Source: Desulfosudis oleivorans Hxd3 (lineage in GTDB: Bacteria; Desulfobacterota; Desulfobacteria; Desulfobacterales; Desulfosudaceae). From it: a stretch of 64,000 nucleotides of DNA. The stretch covers positions 2,111,001 through 2,175,000 of the forward strand of contig NC_009943.1 in the NCBI RefSeq assembly GCF_000018405.1. The letters are read 5' to 3'. A program made the position numbers and the translations under genes. Below are positions 35,908 through 45,900 of this stretch, one piece after another. Below the pieces are notes generated by a model. The model saw only the letters and a program-made list of their open reading frames with translations. It was not told the origin of the DNA and did no database searches. The stretch's first letter is position 1. Every line of letters starts with the position of its first letter.

Positions 35908-36614
35908 CCTCTTTATCAAAAGAACCCTTGATCTGCCTGGCCCACCGGGGGGCCAGCGGCCACGCGCCGGAAAACACGCTGGCCGCCTTTGAAAAAGCCG
36001 TGGAGCTGGGGGCCGACTGGATCGAACTGGATGTGTTTGCCGTGGAAAACGCCCTGGTGGTGATTCACGACAACCGGCTGGAGCGCACCACCAACGGCGC
36101 CGGGTACGTCATGACCAGCTCGGTTGCCTATCTTCGCAGCCTGGACGCGGGCAATGGCCAGAAAATTCCCCTGCTTTCCGAAGTGCTGGAGCTGGCCGCC
36201 GGAAAAATAAAGGTCAACATCGAATTAAAAGGACCGGGCACCGCCGGCCCGGTGGCGGCTTTAATTGAATTTTACGTAAAAAATCAAGGGCGGCAATATG
36301 CAGACTTCCTTGTATCCTCTTTTGATCACCGGCAGGTGAAAAAAGCAAAAACGCTCTGCCCCGGCCTTCCCATTGCCCCGAACCTCACCGGGCCGCCCCT
36401 GAACCTGGACCGGCTGGTCGCAGACCTCTCCCCTTTTTCCATCCACGTGGACGCCGATTTCGTAACCACCGAACTGGTTGACGAGATCCACGGCCTCGGC
36501 TGCCCTGCCTTTGTCTTTACCGCCAACACGGTTGAAGAGATAAAGCGGCTGCGGGACATGGGTGTTGACGGCGTATTTACCAATTTTCCGGAACGGGTGA
36601 AGCAGGCGGGCTGA
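35904..36614 (+). CDS. Glycerophosphodiester phosphodiesterase (GlpQ/UgpQ family)
   Basis: The 236-residue protein splits glycerophosphodiesters into glycerol-3-phosphate and an alcohol. The opening LAHRGASGHAPENTLAAF carries the catalytic His and Arg, WIELDVFA the metal-binding Glu-Asp, VIHDNRLERTTNG the second His, and VNIELKG the third Glu. There is no signal peptide, so it is the cytoplasmic UgpQ-like type. The start at 35904 is set by the ATGA overlap with the gene before. Confidence 0.93.
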   Translation: MTSLSKEPLICLAHRGASGHAPENTLAAFEKAVELGADWIELDVFAVENALVVIHDNRLERTTNGAGYVMTSSVAYLRSLDAGNGQKIPLLSEVLELAAGKIKVNIELKGPGTAGPVAALIEFYVKNQGRQYADFLVSSFDHRQVKKAKTLCPGLPIAPNLTGPPLNLDRLVADLSPFSIHVDADFVTTELVDEIHGLGCPAFVFTANTVEEIKRLRDMGVDGVFTNFPERVKQAG

Positions 36615-36623
36615 GTATGCTCT

Positions 36624-36909
36624 GTTCGTAGTGACGCCGTCAGGCGTTTTCCGGCTGTCCAATTGCGATGCCCTCACGGGCACACTACAAACATCATTCC
36701 TGAGTCTCCTTCATCATTCATCATTCATCATTCCTGAGCCCCCCCCTGTTCGTAGTGACGCCGTCAGGCGTTTTCTGGCTGTCCAATTGCGATGCCCTTA
36801 CGGGCACACTACAAACGGGTCTTCGCTCCGCACTCCTTCTGCTCGTAGTGACGCCGTCAGGCGTTCTCTGGCTGTCCAATTGCGATGCCCTTACGGGCGC
36901 ACTACAAAC
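36624..36909. repeat. REP/BIME cluster B, three elements
   Basis: Elements begin near 36624, 36748 and 36841. Each has a left REP (GTAGTG + hairpin ACGCC-GTCA-GGCGT) and an inverted right REP ending GGGCA-CACTAC. The first linker is the CATTCATCATT-type filler; the second is TCTTCGCTCCGCACTCC-like. Confidence 0.85.
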
Positions 36910-36939
36910 CCTAAAACAATACCGCCTTTGAAAACAATA

Positions 36940-36985
36940 TGTACACTATTGTATTCAATGTGTACATATGATATTAAAATGTACA
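36940..36985 (+). promoter_or_regulatory. Promoter/operator of the vapBC-like module
   Basis: Three TGTACA hexamers (36940, 36961, 36980) are spaced 19-21 bases apart, about two helical turns. They overlap a possible promoter TTGTAT (36949-36954), 17 bases, TATTAA (36972-36977). Antitoxin autoregulation is likely. Confidence 0.55.
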
Positions 36986-37030
36986 TTATCATGTTTTTAT
37001 TGAGCGGCATTTTCAGACAGGAGGTTTGTA

Positions 37031-37267
37031 ATGATGGAGGTTAACGTAAAAGAAGCCAGGGAGAAAATCAGCGCGCTGCTGGACCGCACACAAAAAGGGG
37101 AAGAAATTTCCATTCTGCGGCGGGGGAAAAAGGTGGCACGGCTTCTGCCGGCGGCTGATGCGGAAAAACGGTTGCCGGACCTGGACAGTTTCAGAGCGTC
37201 CATCACGTCAAAGGGCGGCTCCTTGAGCCGGGCGGTTATCGACGGACGCAACGAGGAGCGCTACTGA
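37031..37267 (+). CDS. Phd/YefM-like antitoxin
   Basis: The 78-residue protein starts MMEVNVKEAREKISALLDRT, then GEEISILRRGKKVARLLP, the standard Phd/YefM DNA-binding half; the C-terminal tail should bind the toxin. AGGAGG lies at 37019-37024, fitting either the first or second ATG (37031 or 37034). It overlaps the toxin gene by one base (TGATG), in the usual antitoxin-first order. Three TGTACA operator-like sites lie upstream. Confidence 0.88.
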   Translation: MMEVNVKEAREKISALLDRTQKGEEISILRRGKKVARLLPAADAEKRLPDLDSFRASITSKGGSLSRAVIDGRNEERY

Positions 37268-37701
37268 TGATTTATGTGGATACAAGTGTTCTGGCGGCAT
37301 ATTACTGTCCGGAACCTCTAAGCCGCCAGGTCCAGGAACTGTTGAGAAAAGAGGCGAAACCGGCCCTGAGTTATCTTGCCGAGGTAGAGCTTGTTTCCGC
37401 AGTGGCTAGAAAAGTGCGAACAAAGGAACTGAACGATACGGACGGAAACCGCATCCTGATGAAATTCAGCAGCCATGTGAATGCCGGCCTGTTTCACGTT
37501 ATTCCGGTGGAGCGCCACCACTGGCAGATGGCAAAAGACTGGATCGGATTCTTTAAAACATCCCTGCGAACCCTTGACGCGCTGCACCTTGCCCTTGCGT
37601 CCGACCATGGACTACAACTTGTGACATCCGATAAATCTTTTTTTCAGGCCGCCGGAAAGTTTGACGTGGATGCACGACTGATAGTCCCGGGGAAGAAATA
37701 A
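37267..37701 (+). CDS. PIN-domain toxin (VapC-like)
   Basis: The 144-residue PIN RNase begins MIYVDTSVLAAYYC (first Asp), with AEVELVSAVAR (Glu), RTLDALHLALA (Asp) and LVTSDKSFFQAA (Asp) completing the metal site. Coupled to the preceding antitoxin by a one-base overlap. REP clusters flank the module on both sides, so it sits in a repeat-rich, rearrangement-prone stretch. Confidence 0.9.
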   Translation: MIYVDTSVLAAYYCPEPLSRQVQELLRKEAKPALSYLAEVELVSAVARKVRTKELNDTDGNRILMKFSSHVNAGLFHVIPVERHHWQMAKDWIGFFKTSLRTLDALHLALASDHGLQLVTSDKSFFQAAGKFDVDARLIVPGKK

Positions 37702-37732
37702 CCCACAGCAAAGACTTGTTTTCTCTCCCCCT

Positions 37733-37987
37733 GCTCGTAGTGACGCCGTCAGGCGTTTTCTGGCTGTCCGGGTGCGATGCCCTTACGGGCACACTACAAA
37801 CGGGTCTTCGCTCCGCACTCCTTCTGTTCGTAGTGACGCCGTCAGGCGTTTTCCGGCTGTCCAGATGCGATGCCCTTACGGGCACACTACAAACGGGTCT
37901 TCGCTCCGCACTCCTTCTGCTCGTAGTGACGCCGTCAGGCGTTTTCTGGCTGTCCAATTGCGATGCCCTTACGGGCACACTACAAAC
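37733..37987. repeat. REP/BIME cluster C, three elements
   Basis: Elements begin near 37733, 37826 and 37919 (93-base spacing), each GTAGTG...CACTAC with the two inner hairpins. The last ends 18 bases before the stop codon of the RAYT gene and is followed by ATTTTCTTCGTTTCGC, the linker type of cluster D. Confidence 0.88.
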
Positions 37988-38004
37988 ATTTTCTTCGTTT
38001 CGCC

Positions 38005-38598
38005 TCAATCATCCCATCCTGTGCCGTAATCTTTAATTGGATAACGATTCCACCATTGAACCAAGGTATCCCGGCCATAAACTGTCAGATAATCATGCAG
38101 GCTACTCCATGGCCAATCACTTGATTCTTCTACGTATCCATGCTTGACAGGATTGGCATGAATATAATTCAAAGTGGCGTAGAAATGCCGTTCGGAACGT
38201 ATCCGCCTATCCGTAAAACGATGCCATACCTTACGTCCGGGCATTTTGTCCTCACGATTCCATTGAGTGGACTTTCCATTGTGTAGTCTGCCGAGCCATG
38301 GCCTTAATGTGTCCAAGTCTGTTTTTACCAGTACATGATAGTGGTTGGGTTGCACAACCCATGCAACAGAATGAAGCTTTAAATCGCTCTCCATACCCCC
38401 GATGAGCGCTTCAGAGAATTCGGTCAGGCGGTTGGGGGTTGCCATAATATGATAGTGCTCAAAACATGCTGCACTGATGAGATAGATGTTTATTTCTCCG
38501 CTGTAATGGGGTGGCGCATGCCAGGGGAATCCACGTTCTTTGCGTCTGGCTAATATCTGTGTGCGCTCTTCAAGTGTCATGTTTCTATAAGTGTACAT
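38005..38598 (-). CDS. REP-associated tyrosine transposase (RAYT, Y1/IS200-like)
   Basis: The 197-residue protein has the HUH motif in QPNHYHVLVKTD and the Y1 helix region FYATLNYIHANPVKHGYV, followed by DWPWSSLHDY, the layout of RAYT proteins. These single-copy HUH endonucleases recognise REP hairpins flanked by GTAG and are thought to spread them. GGGGGG lies just before the ATG. The gene sits inside the repeat array: element C3 ends 18 bases beyond its stop and element D1 begins 11 bases upstream of its start, as if it had landed in one linker. It is the best candidate for the enzyme that mobilised these repeats. Confidence 0.9.
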   Translation of the reverse strand: MYTYRNMTLEERTQILARRKERGFPWHAPPHYSGEINIYLISAACFEHYHIMATPNRLTEFSEALIGGMESDLKLHSVAWVVQPNHYHVLVKTDLDTLRPWLGRLHNGKSTQWNREDKMPGRKVWHRFTDRRIRSERHFYATLNYIHANPVKHGYVEESSDWPWSSLHDYLTVYGRDTLVQWWNRYPIKDYGTGWDD

Positions 38599-38608
38599 GA
38601 TCCCCCCT

Positions 38609-39226
38609 GTTCGTAGTGACGCCGTCAGGCGTTCCCCGGCTGTCCAGATGCGATGCCCTCACGGGCACACTACAAACATTTTCTTCGTTTCGCACTCCTT
38701 CTGTTCGTAGTGACGCCGTCAGGCGTTCTCCGGCTGTCCAATTGCGATGCCCTTACGGGCACACTACAAACACTTTCTTCGTTTTGCACTCCTTCTGTTC
38801 GTAGTGACGGGTTCGGCGTTTTCCGGCTGTCCGGGTGCGATGCCCTTACGGGCACACTACAAACATTTTCTTCGTTTCGCACTCCTTCTGCTCGTAGTGA
38901 CGCCGTCAGGCGTTCTCCGGCTGTCCAGATGCGATGCCCTCACGGGCACACTACAAACATTTTCTTCGTTTTGCACTCCTTCTGTTCGTAGTGACGCCGT
39001 CAGGCGTTCTCCGGCTGTCCGGGTTCGATGCCCTCACGGGCACACTACAAACATTTTCTTCGCTCCGCACTCCTTCTGCTCGTAGTGACGCCGTCAGGCG
39101 TTTTCCGGCTGTCCGGGTGCGATGCCCTCACGGGCACACTACAAACATCATTCCTGAGCCCCCTTCATCATTCATCATTCATCATTCCTGAGTCCCCTTG
39201 TTCGTAGTGACGGGTTCGGCGTTCTA
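38609..39226. repeat. REP/BIME cluster D, six elements plus a half element
   Basis: Elements begin near 38609, 38703, 38797, 38890, 38984 and 39078 at 93-94-base spacing, with TTTTCTTCGTTTCGCACTCC-like linkers. The third has an altered left hairpin (ACGGGTTCGGCGT). A left half-element of that altered type starts at 39200 and runs right up to the stop codon of the NifA-like gene. Confidence 0.88.
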
Positions 39227-40747
39227 CCGGTAGGTCCGGTAATCGATGCCGTACCGCTGGGCCTTGTAGGCAAATTTGCGCACCGTGGTGCCCAGCATCT
39301 CCGCGGCGTTGGTGATGTTACCCCGGGTGTTCTTCAGCGCGTCGATGAGCATATCCTGCTCCACCGCGGCCACGGCCTCCTCCAGGGTCCGGTTGGGCAG
39401 AGTGCCGGAGTGTTCGCCGGTCTGAAGGGTGGGCGGCAGGTGGTAGCTGTGCAGCACCTCCCCCTCGCACAGCAGCACGGCCCGCTCCATGCAGTTTTCC
39501 AGCTCCCGCACATTGCCGGGCCAGTGATACTGCATCAGCATGTCAATGGCCGGGGTGGAGAGCCGCTTGATCTTGCGGTTGTTTTCCGTGGCATACTTTT
39601 CTAAAAAGAACTCGGCCAGCAGGGAGATGTCGGTTTTGCGCTCCCGCAGGGGCGGCAGGTAGATGGGGAACACGCAGAGCCGGTAATAGAGGTCTTCCCT
39701 GAAGGTATCGGCTTCCACCGCCGCCTCCAGGTTCTTGTTGGTGGCGGCAATTACCCGCACATCGGCCTTGATCACCTGATGGCCGCCGATGCGCTCGAAC
39801 TCCTTTTCCTGAAGCACCCGCAGCAGCTTGGCCTGGGCATCCATATTCATGGAGCCGATCTCGTCTAAGAAGATGGTCCCTTTGTCGGCCAGCTCAAACT
39901 TTCCCTCCTGGCGGCGAATGGCGCCGGTAAAAGACCCCTTTTCATGGCCAAACAGTTCACTTTCAATCAGGTTTTCCGGAATGGCCGCGCAGTTGACCTT
40001 GACAAACGGCCGGCCGGCCCGGTCGCTGTTGTAATGGATGGCGTTGGCCACCAACTCCTTACCGGTGCCGCTCTCTCCCCGCAGGATCACCGTGGCATTG
40101 CTGCGGCAGACCCGGGAGACCATCTGGAACACCTCCCGCATCTTGTTGCTGTTGCCGATGATGCTGGTGAAGCTGTACTTGCGCTCCAGCTCGTCCTGAA
40201 GCCGCTTGTTCTCATCTTCCAGACGCTCCTTTTCCGCGCGGATGCTTTCCAGATTGATCACGTGCCGGGCGATCATGGTGGCCACCACAGAGAGCATCTT
40301 CTTTCCGTCGGCCAGGGAGTAGTCAGCATCATAGGGTTTGTCCACGCTCAGGGTGCCTATCACCTGGTTGCCTTTTTTGATGGGCACGCAGAGAAAGGAT
40401 ATCTCCACATCAATCCCCTTTTGCCGGGAACCGGTGCGGTTTAAAAACCGGGGCTCTTCGCTGATCTTCGGGATGGCCACCCCTTTGCCGGACTTGATCA
40501 CCTCGCCGATAATCCCCTCCCCCACCTTGTAGGTGGCCTTTTTCATGGCCTGCTTGGAGATGCCGTGGGCCACTTCCATGGTGATTTCGTCACGCATGAG
40601 GTTTAAAATGGCGATATTGCCCCGCACCATGCCCATCTGGTCGGCCAGAATGCCCAGCACATTATACAAGGACCGCTCCAGGTCCAGGTGCTCGTTAAGC
40701 GCGTTGCTGATCTCGTAAAATAGAGTTATTTTTTCCAGTTCTTTCAC
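39224..40747 (-). CDS. NifA-like sigma-54-dependent activator (GAF-AAA-HTH)
   Basis: The 507-residue protein has an N-terminal GAF domain (about 20-165: [20 protein letters not shown] to [12 protein letters not shown]), a coiled linker, and an AAA+ domain with [17 protein letters not shown] (GAFTGA variant with Ser), [11 protein letters not shown] and [23 protein letters not shown] Fis-like helix-turn-helix closes it ([27 protein letters not shown]). This matches NifA and close homologues, but no nif genes are in the window, so the target is open. GTG start with AAGGAA upstream. The gene ends inside a half REP element. Confidence 0.85.
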   Translation of the reverse strand: MKELEKITLFYEISNALNEHLDLERSLYNVLGILADQMGMVRGNIAILNLMRDEITMEVAHGISKQAMKKATYKVGEGIIGEVIKSGKGVAIPKISEEPRFLNRTGSRQKGIDVEISFLCVPIKKGNQVIGTLSVDKPYDADYSLADGKKMLSVVATMIARHVINLESIRAEKERLEDENKRLQDELERKYSFTSIIGNSNKMREVFQMVSRVCRSNATVILRGESGTGKELVANAIHYNSDRAGRPFVKVNCAAIPENLIESELFGHEKGSFTGAIRRQEGKFELADKGTIFLDEIGSMNMDAQAKLLRVLQEKEFERIGGHQVIKADVRVIAATNKNLEAAVEADTFREDLYYRLCVFPIYLPPLRERKTDISLLAEFFLEKYATENNRKIKRLSTPAIDMLMQYHWPGNVRELENCMERAVLLCEGEVLHSYHLPPTLQTGEHSGTLPNRTLEEAVAAVEQDMLIDALKNTRGNITNAAEMLGTTVRKFAYKAQRYGIDYRTYR

Positions 40748-40826
40748 GGCGGTTCCTTTTTAAAATCCGGCGGCCTGTTGAATATTACCAAAACGGATGG
40801 CTGCTTTATCCAAGTTACGTTTTTGT

Positions 40827-40855
40827 AAATTACACCGTTACGCGGGGAAAGACAA
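40827..40855 (-). promoter_or_regulatory. Possible promoter of the NifA-like gene
   Basis: On the minus strand TTGTCT (40855-40850), 17 bases, TAATTT (40832-40827), about 80 bases upstream of the GTG start. Moderate match only. Confidence 0.35.
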
Positions 40856-40944
40856 TTAAAAAGGGAAAAAAGCAATCTTGTTCCTCATTCATCATGCCCT
40901 ATGTCCGTCATTACCCGGTCCGGATCGGATCAGCACTTCCCCCT

Positions 40945-42034
40945 GTTCGTAGTGACGCCGTCAGGCGTTTTCAACTGTCCGGATGCGATGCCCTTACGGG
41001 CACACTACAAACGGGCCTCCGCCCAGCACTTCTTCCTGTTCGTAGTGACGCCGTCAGGCGTTTTCAGCTGTCCGGGTTCGATGCCCTTACGGGCACACTA
41101 CAAACGGGCCTCCGCCCAGCACTTCTTCCTGTTCGTAGTGACGCCGTCAGGCGTTTTCAACTGTCCGGATGCGATGCCCTTACGGGCACACTACAAACGG
41201 GCCTCCGCCCAGCACTTCTTCCTGTTCGTAGTGACGCCGTCAGGCGTTTTCAGCTGTCCGGGTTCGATGCCCTTACGGGCACACTACAAACGGGCCTCCG
41301 CCCAGCACTTCCCCCTGTTCGTAGTGACGCCGTCAGGCGTTTTCAACTGTCCGGATGCGATGCCCTTACGGGCACACTACAAACGGGTCTTCGCTCCGCA
41401 CTCCTTCTGCTCGTAGTGACGCCGTCAGGCGTTTTCAGCTGTCCGGATGCGATGCCCTTACGGGCACACTACAAACGGGCCTCCGCCCAGCACTTCCCCC
41501 TGTTCGTAGTGACGCCGTCAGGCGTTTTCAACTGTCCGGATGCGATGCCCTTACGGGCACACTACAAACGGGCCTCCGCCCAGCACTTCTTCCTGTTCGT
41601 AGTGACGCCGTCAGGCGTTTTCAGCTGTCCGGGTTCGATGCCCTTACGGGCACACTACAAACGGGCCTCCGCCCAGCACTTCCCCCTGTTCGTAGTGACG
41701 CCGTCAGGCGTTTTCAGCTGTCCGGGTTCGATGCCCTTACGGGCACACTACAAACGGGCCTCCGCCCAGCACTTCCCCCTGTTCGTAGTGACGCCGTCAG
41801 GCGTTTTCAACTGTCCGGATGCGATGCCCTTACGGGCACACTACAAACGGGCCTCCGCCCAGCACTTCCCCCTGTTCGTAGTGACGCCGTCAGGCGTTTT
41901 CAGCTGTCCGGGTTCGATGCCCTTACGGGCACACTACAAACGGGCCTCCGCCCAGCACTTCCCCCTGTTCGTAGTGACGCCGTCAGGCGTTTTCAGCTGT
42001 CCGGATGCGATGCCCTTACGGGCACACTACAAAC
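40945..42034. repeat. REP/BIME cluster E: 12 tandem elements at a 93-bp period
   Basis: Elements begin at 40945, 41038, 41131, 41224, 41317, 41409, 41502, 41595, 41688, 41781, 41874 and 41967. Each has a 60-base GTAGTG...CACTAC element and a 33-base linker (mostly GGGCCTCCGCCCAGCACTTC). Two versions, with CAACTGTCCGGATGCG or CAGCTGTCCGGGTTCG, largely alternate at the left end, which suggests expansion of a two-element unit. Because 93 is divisible by three, long frames stay open across it; these are not genes. The flank to 42090 is CATTCATCATT filler. Confidence 0.93.
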
Positions 42035-42130
42035 ATCATTCCTGAATCTCCTTCATCATTCATCACTCATCATTCATCATTCCTGAGCCCCCATTCACCA
42101 TTCCCTGCAGATTGATCTCGTCTCTGATTG

Positions 42131-42164
42131 ACAAATAGCGTCACTCCAAAGTGACACTATTTGT
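42131..42164. promoter_or_regulatory. Long inverted repeat upstream of the MarR gene
   Basis: ACAAATAGCGTCACT (42131-42145) and AGTGACACTATTTGT (42150-42164) form 15-base arms with one mismatch around CCAA. It lacks a T-tract, so it may be an operator or a cruciform. The rest of 42090-42401 is AT-rich, with a possible promoter nearer the gene but no other feature. Confidence 0.5.
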
Positions 42165-42401
42165 AAAAATTTGGGTGCTCAGAATCCCTCCTGGAACCTG
42201 ATGCCTAAATAATAGCTTATGATTCATTATAGTTATACCGCAAGCAGGAAATAGATCAAAAAGGCATATATTTTGCTTCAAAATTATTTAAAAATTAAAC
42301 TATTCAGTAACGGGAATGATCAGATTGTAAGCATAACACATTCGTGCGGCAATTCTTTCAACGAAACCAGGGAAAACCAGTAAAAAAAGGGAGCGCAAGT
42401 C

Positions 42402-42887
42402 ATGGCTGACAAACTGGGAAAAATGATTGACCAGCTCTGGTTCCGGGTACAACTCTTTATTGAGACCTCAGGAGGCAGACAAGGGGCCGGAGAACTCAGT
42501 GAAAGGGACTTTATTCTTCTGGATTATCTGGATAGAAAGGGTGAGGCCGGTTTCTCAGAACTATCCGATTTTTTTAAAAAGGTAAGCCCCAGCACCATGT
42601 CCGGCACATTGAAAAAACTCAACCAGAAAAAACTGGTAGCCCGCAGGGAGGACCCCAGGGATCTGCGAGCCAATATTTTTTCCCTTACACCAAAAGGACG
42701 TCAGTCTCTGGAACCGGTAAGACAATCCCAGGCGGAACTTTCCCAGATTATCGCGGATTCCCTGCAGTTGACACCGGAGGAGTCGAACCTGGTGGCCGAA
42801 GCCGTGGTGCGGGCGAACAAAACCTTTGATAAATGGATGGGCCTTTCGGACCTGCTTGAACCCGATAAGCCGGATGAGCATACATGA
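42402..42887 (+). CDS. MarR-family transcriptional regulator
   Basis: The 161-residue winged-helix protein has ERDFILLDYLDRKGEAGFSELSDFFKKVSPSTMSGTLKKL as helix-turn-helix and REDPRDLRANIFSLTPKGRQ as wing with the family Asp-x-Arg. MarR dimers repress operons and release on binding a ligand or oxidation. ATG with a GGGAGCG-type site. It lies 100 bases upstream of the first of six propeller-tailed exported proteins and in the same direction, so it may control them; this is inference from position. Confidence 0.88.
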   Translation: MADKLGKMIDQLWFRVQLFIETSGGRQGAGELSERDFILLDYLDRKGEAGFSELSDFFKKVSPSTMSGTLKKLNQKKLVARREDPRDLRANIFSLTPKGRQSLEPVRQSQAELSQIIADSLQLTPEESNLVAEAVVRANKTFDKWMGLSDLLEPDKPDEHT

Positions 42888-42987
42888 ACAAGTAAGCCTA
42901 TATAGGGCACGAGCCTTACATGGATATGGGTTGCTTCCGCTAGCAAGGGGTAGCATAAGCAATCAATTAGAACAAGGGGAGGTTGCC

Positions 42988-45900
42988 ATGAAAAAAGATC
43001 GAAAAAACCGTTTTACCGTGTTTGTTCTTTCTTCATTTCTTTGTTTGTTTTTACTTTTAACACCCATTATTGCCGGCGCCACGATCATCTATGTGGATAA
43101 AGATGCCACCGGCGCCGGCACCGGAACATCGTGGGGCAATGCCTGCCCCGAACTCGGTGATGCCCTGTATGCCGCCGTTAGCGGCGACGAAATATGGGTG
43201 GCGGCAGGCACATATTATCCGACCCGGGACAGGTACGGCAGCGCCGCGCCTGCCGACAACCGCGATAAAACCTTCTATTTTTCTCCCTCAAACAGCCTGA
43301 AGGTCTACGGCGGGTTTGACGGCACAAACGGCGGCGGCGGCGGTGCCCTGGAAACAGACCTCTCCCAGCGGAATCCGGCCGCCAATGTGACCATCCTCAG
43401 CGGCGACCTGGCCGGCGATGACGACAGCGGTGGGAACAACAGCGAGAACGCCTATCATGTAGTGTTTATGCAAGCCAACACCGCCGAGGTCCTGCTGGAC
43501 GGTTTTACCGTTACCGCCGGCAACGCCGACGCCGCTTCCGCCAGCGACAGTTATGGCGGGGGAATTTATAACAGCGGCGCCAACGGCACCGTTAATCCGG
43601 AAGTGAAAAACTGTATTATCCGGGGCAATCACGGTAAGTATGGCGGCGGCTTGGCTAACTGGGGATCGAGCGTGAACAATGTGGTCAATGCGTTTTCCCT
43701 GACTGATTGTGATATCCGGGAGAACACGGCCATGTTCGGTGGCGCCCTGTATATGACAAATAGCGAGGTAGCAATGCTGACCAATTGTCTGCTTCGCGGC
43801 AACAGCGCCACTGATAACGGCGGGGCGATTGCCAGCTACTCGAGTCTGGCCATCCTGGCCAATTGCCTGGTTACCGGCAATACCGCGGAAAATGGCGGTG
43901 GCTTTTACACCGGTAACGATGATAATGTCACCAATCGTCCCTACCGGATCCGCAACTGTACTATCAGCGGCAATTACGCTTCCAATCTGGGCGGGGCCAT
44001 GTACAATTTGGCGGACACGGACTTCCACTGTAATTCGAACCTGGCCAACACCATTATCTGGAACAATGACAGCGGTAACTCGCTGAAGGATATATACAAT
44101 GAAGGAGACGCTGAGCCCGTGTATCAGAATTGTGATATCGGCGGCTGCGAAGGCAGCGGCGCCTCCTGGGATACCGAACTGGGTATTGACAACGGCGGCA
44201 ATATTGACGCCAATCCCCAGTTTTTTGCGCCGGTCTCGCCGGCGTCGGCGCCCACCACGGCCGGCGACTTTCATATCGCGCTGACCTCCGCCTGCATCGA
44301 CGCCGGCACCGATACCATCCTGAACTTCTCTCTTTCGTATATCCCGGAGGATGACATGGACAAGGAAATCCGGGACGATGTGAATGACATCGGCGTGGAC
44401 GAGGCCCTGGACACGGATGGAGACGGAACGCGAAACCTGGACGACGCCGACGATGACAACGACAGCATCCCCGATGTGGATGAAATAGCGATCGGCACCG
44501 ATCCGCTCCTGGCCGACACGGACGATGACGGCCTTGACGATTATGAAGAAGTCTACACCTATCCGACCGATCCTTTGGACCCGGATTCGGATAATGACGG
44601 CATGACCGATGGTTGGGAAGTGGCCAACGGTCTCGATCCGATGGATGACACAGACGCTGCCGAACACTGGGACAGCGACACCCTGGACAATTTAACCGAA
44701 TTCCAGTACGGCACAGATCCGAACGATCCGGATACGGACGGTGACGGCATGCCCGATGACTGGGAAGTGGCCAATGCCCTTGATCCCCTGACGGATGACA
44801 CCGGCCTGGATCCCGACTTTGACCGCATTACCAACCTGGCTGAGTACGATACCGGTACCGATCCGCAGGTCTATCATATCTACACCAACGCCATTTATGT
44901 CAATCAAGCTGCTGCCGGTTTAGACAACGGCATCTCCTGGGCCAACGCCTTTGTCTCGCTCCAGGACGCGCTGGCCGCAGCCGGAACCGTCTCCGGTGGG
45001 GCCGACATCTGGGTGGCGACCGGAACCTATTACCCGGATGAAGGGGGCGTTCAGACCAACGGGGATCGCAACGCAACCTTCAGGGTACTCGACGGCATGG
45101 CGGTTTACGGCGGTTTTGCGGGAACAGAGTCCAGCCTTGACCAACGGGCCCTGTCGGTAGAAGTTTTATCCGTCCTGGACGGGGATCTGGACCAGAATGA
45201 CAACAACGGCGGCGACAACAGCGAAAATGCCTATCACGTGGTTCACTTCAGCGGTGTAAGCGACCAGACCATCCTGGATGGGTTTGTTATTACCGGTGGC
45301 AATGCAAACAGCACCCAATCCAGCACCGATAAAGATGGCGGCGGTATTTATAGCGCCGACGGTACGCCGCGTGTATCCAACTGTCATATTACAGGCAACT
45401 GTGCCACATGGGATGGCGGAGGCCTCTATATTAACAAAGGCAACCTTCAAATTTTCAACTGCGCCATTACCGAAAACACCGCGGGTTATAACGGCGGCGG
45501 CATGTGTAATTATACATACGCCTTGACGCTTGACCCCGTAATAGAGTGTTCCCCGATTGTAATGAACAGTGTGTTTGCGGGCAACTTCGCGGGCCATGAC
45601 GGCGGCGCAATGTATAACCATGCCTATGGCGGAACCGTCAGCCCCACAATTACCAACTGCACCTTCACAGGCAACAACGCCGCCAACGCGGGCAATGAAA
45701 TTTATAATTATATTCTGACCATACTGGGTGTGCAACTCGGTGTCTGCGAACCACAGTTTACCAACTGCATTCTCTGGAACGATTCAGCGATTTTCAACTT
45801 TATCGCCACGCCCTCCTATGCCTACTGCAACATCAAGGGCAGCGGCGGCAGCGCGTCATGGGACAGCACCCTGGGCACGGACAACGGCAACAACATAGAC

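Noticed and set aside
39224-40747. Evidence for a nitrogen-fixation cluster
   Set aside because: The activator is NifA-like, but no nif structural or cofactor gene is in the window; similar GAF-AAA-HTH proteins control other operons.
40945-42034. CRISPR array
   Set aside because: The repeated part is 60 bases with two hairpins and the intervening 33 bases are also conserved, not unique spacers. No cas genes nearby.
40894-42086. Long plus-strand frames of 171-383 residues over the repeat array
   Set aside because: They exist because the 93-base period is a multiple of three; all frames show the same 31-residue unit, without ribosome site or family match.
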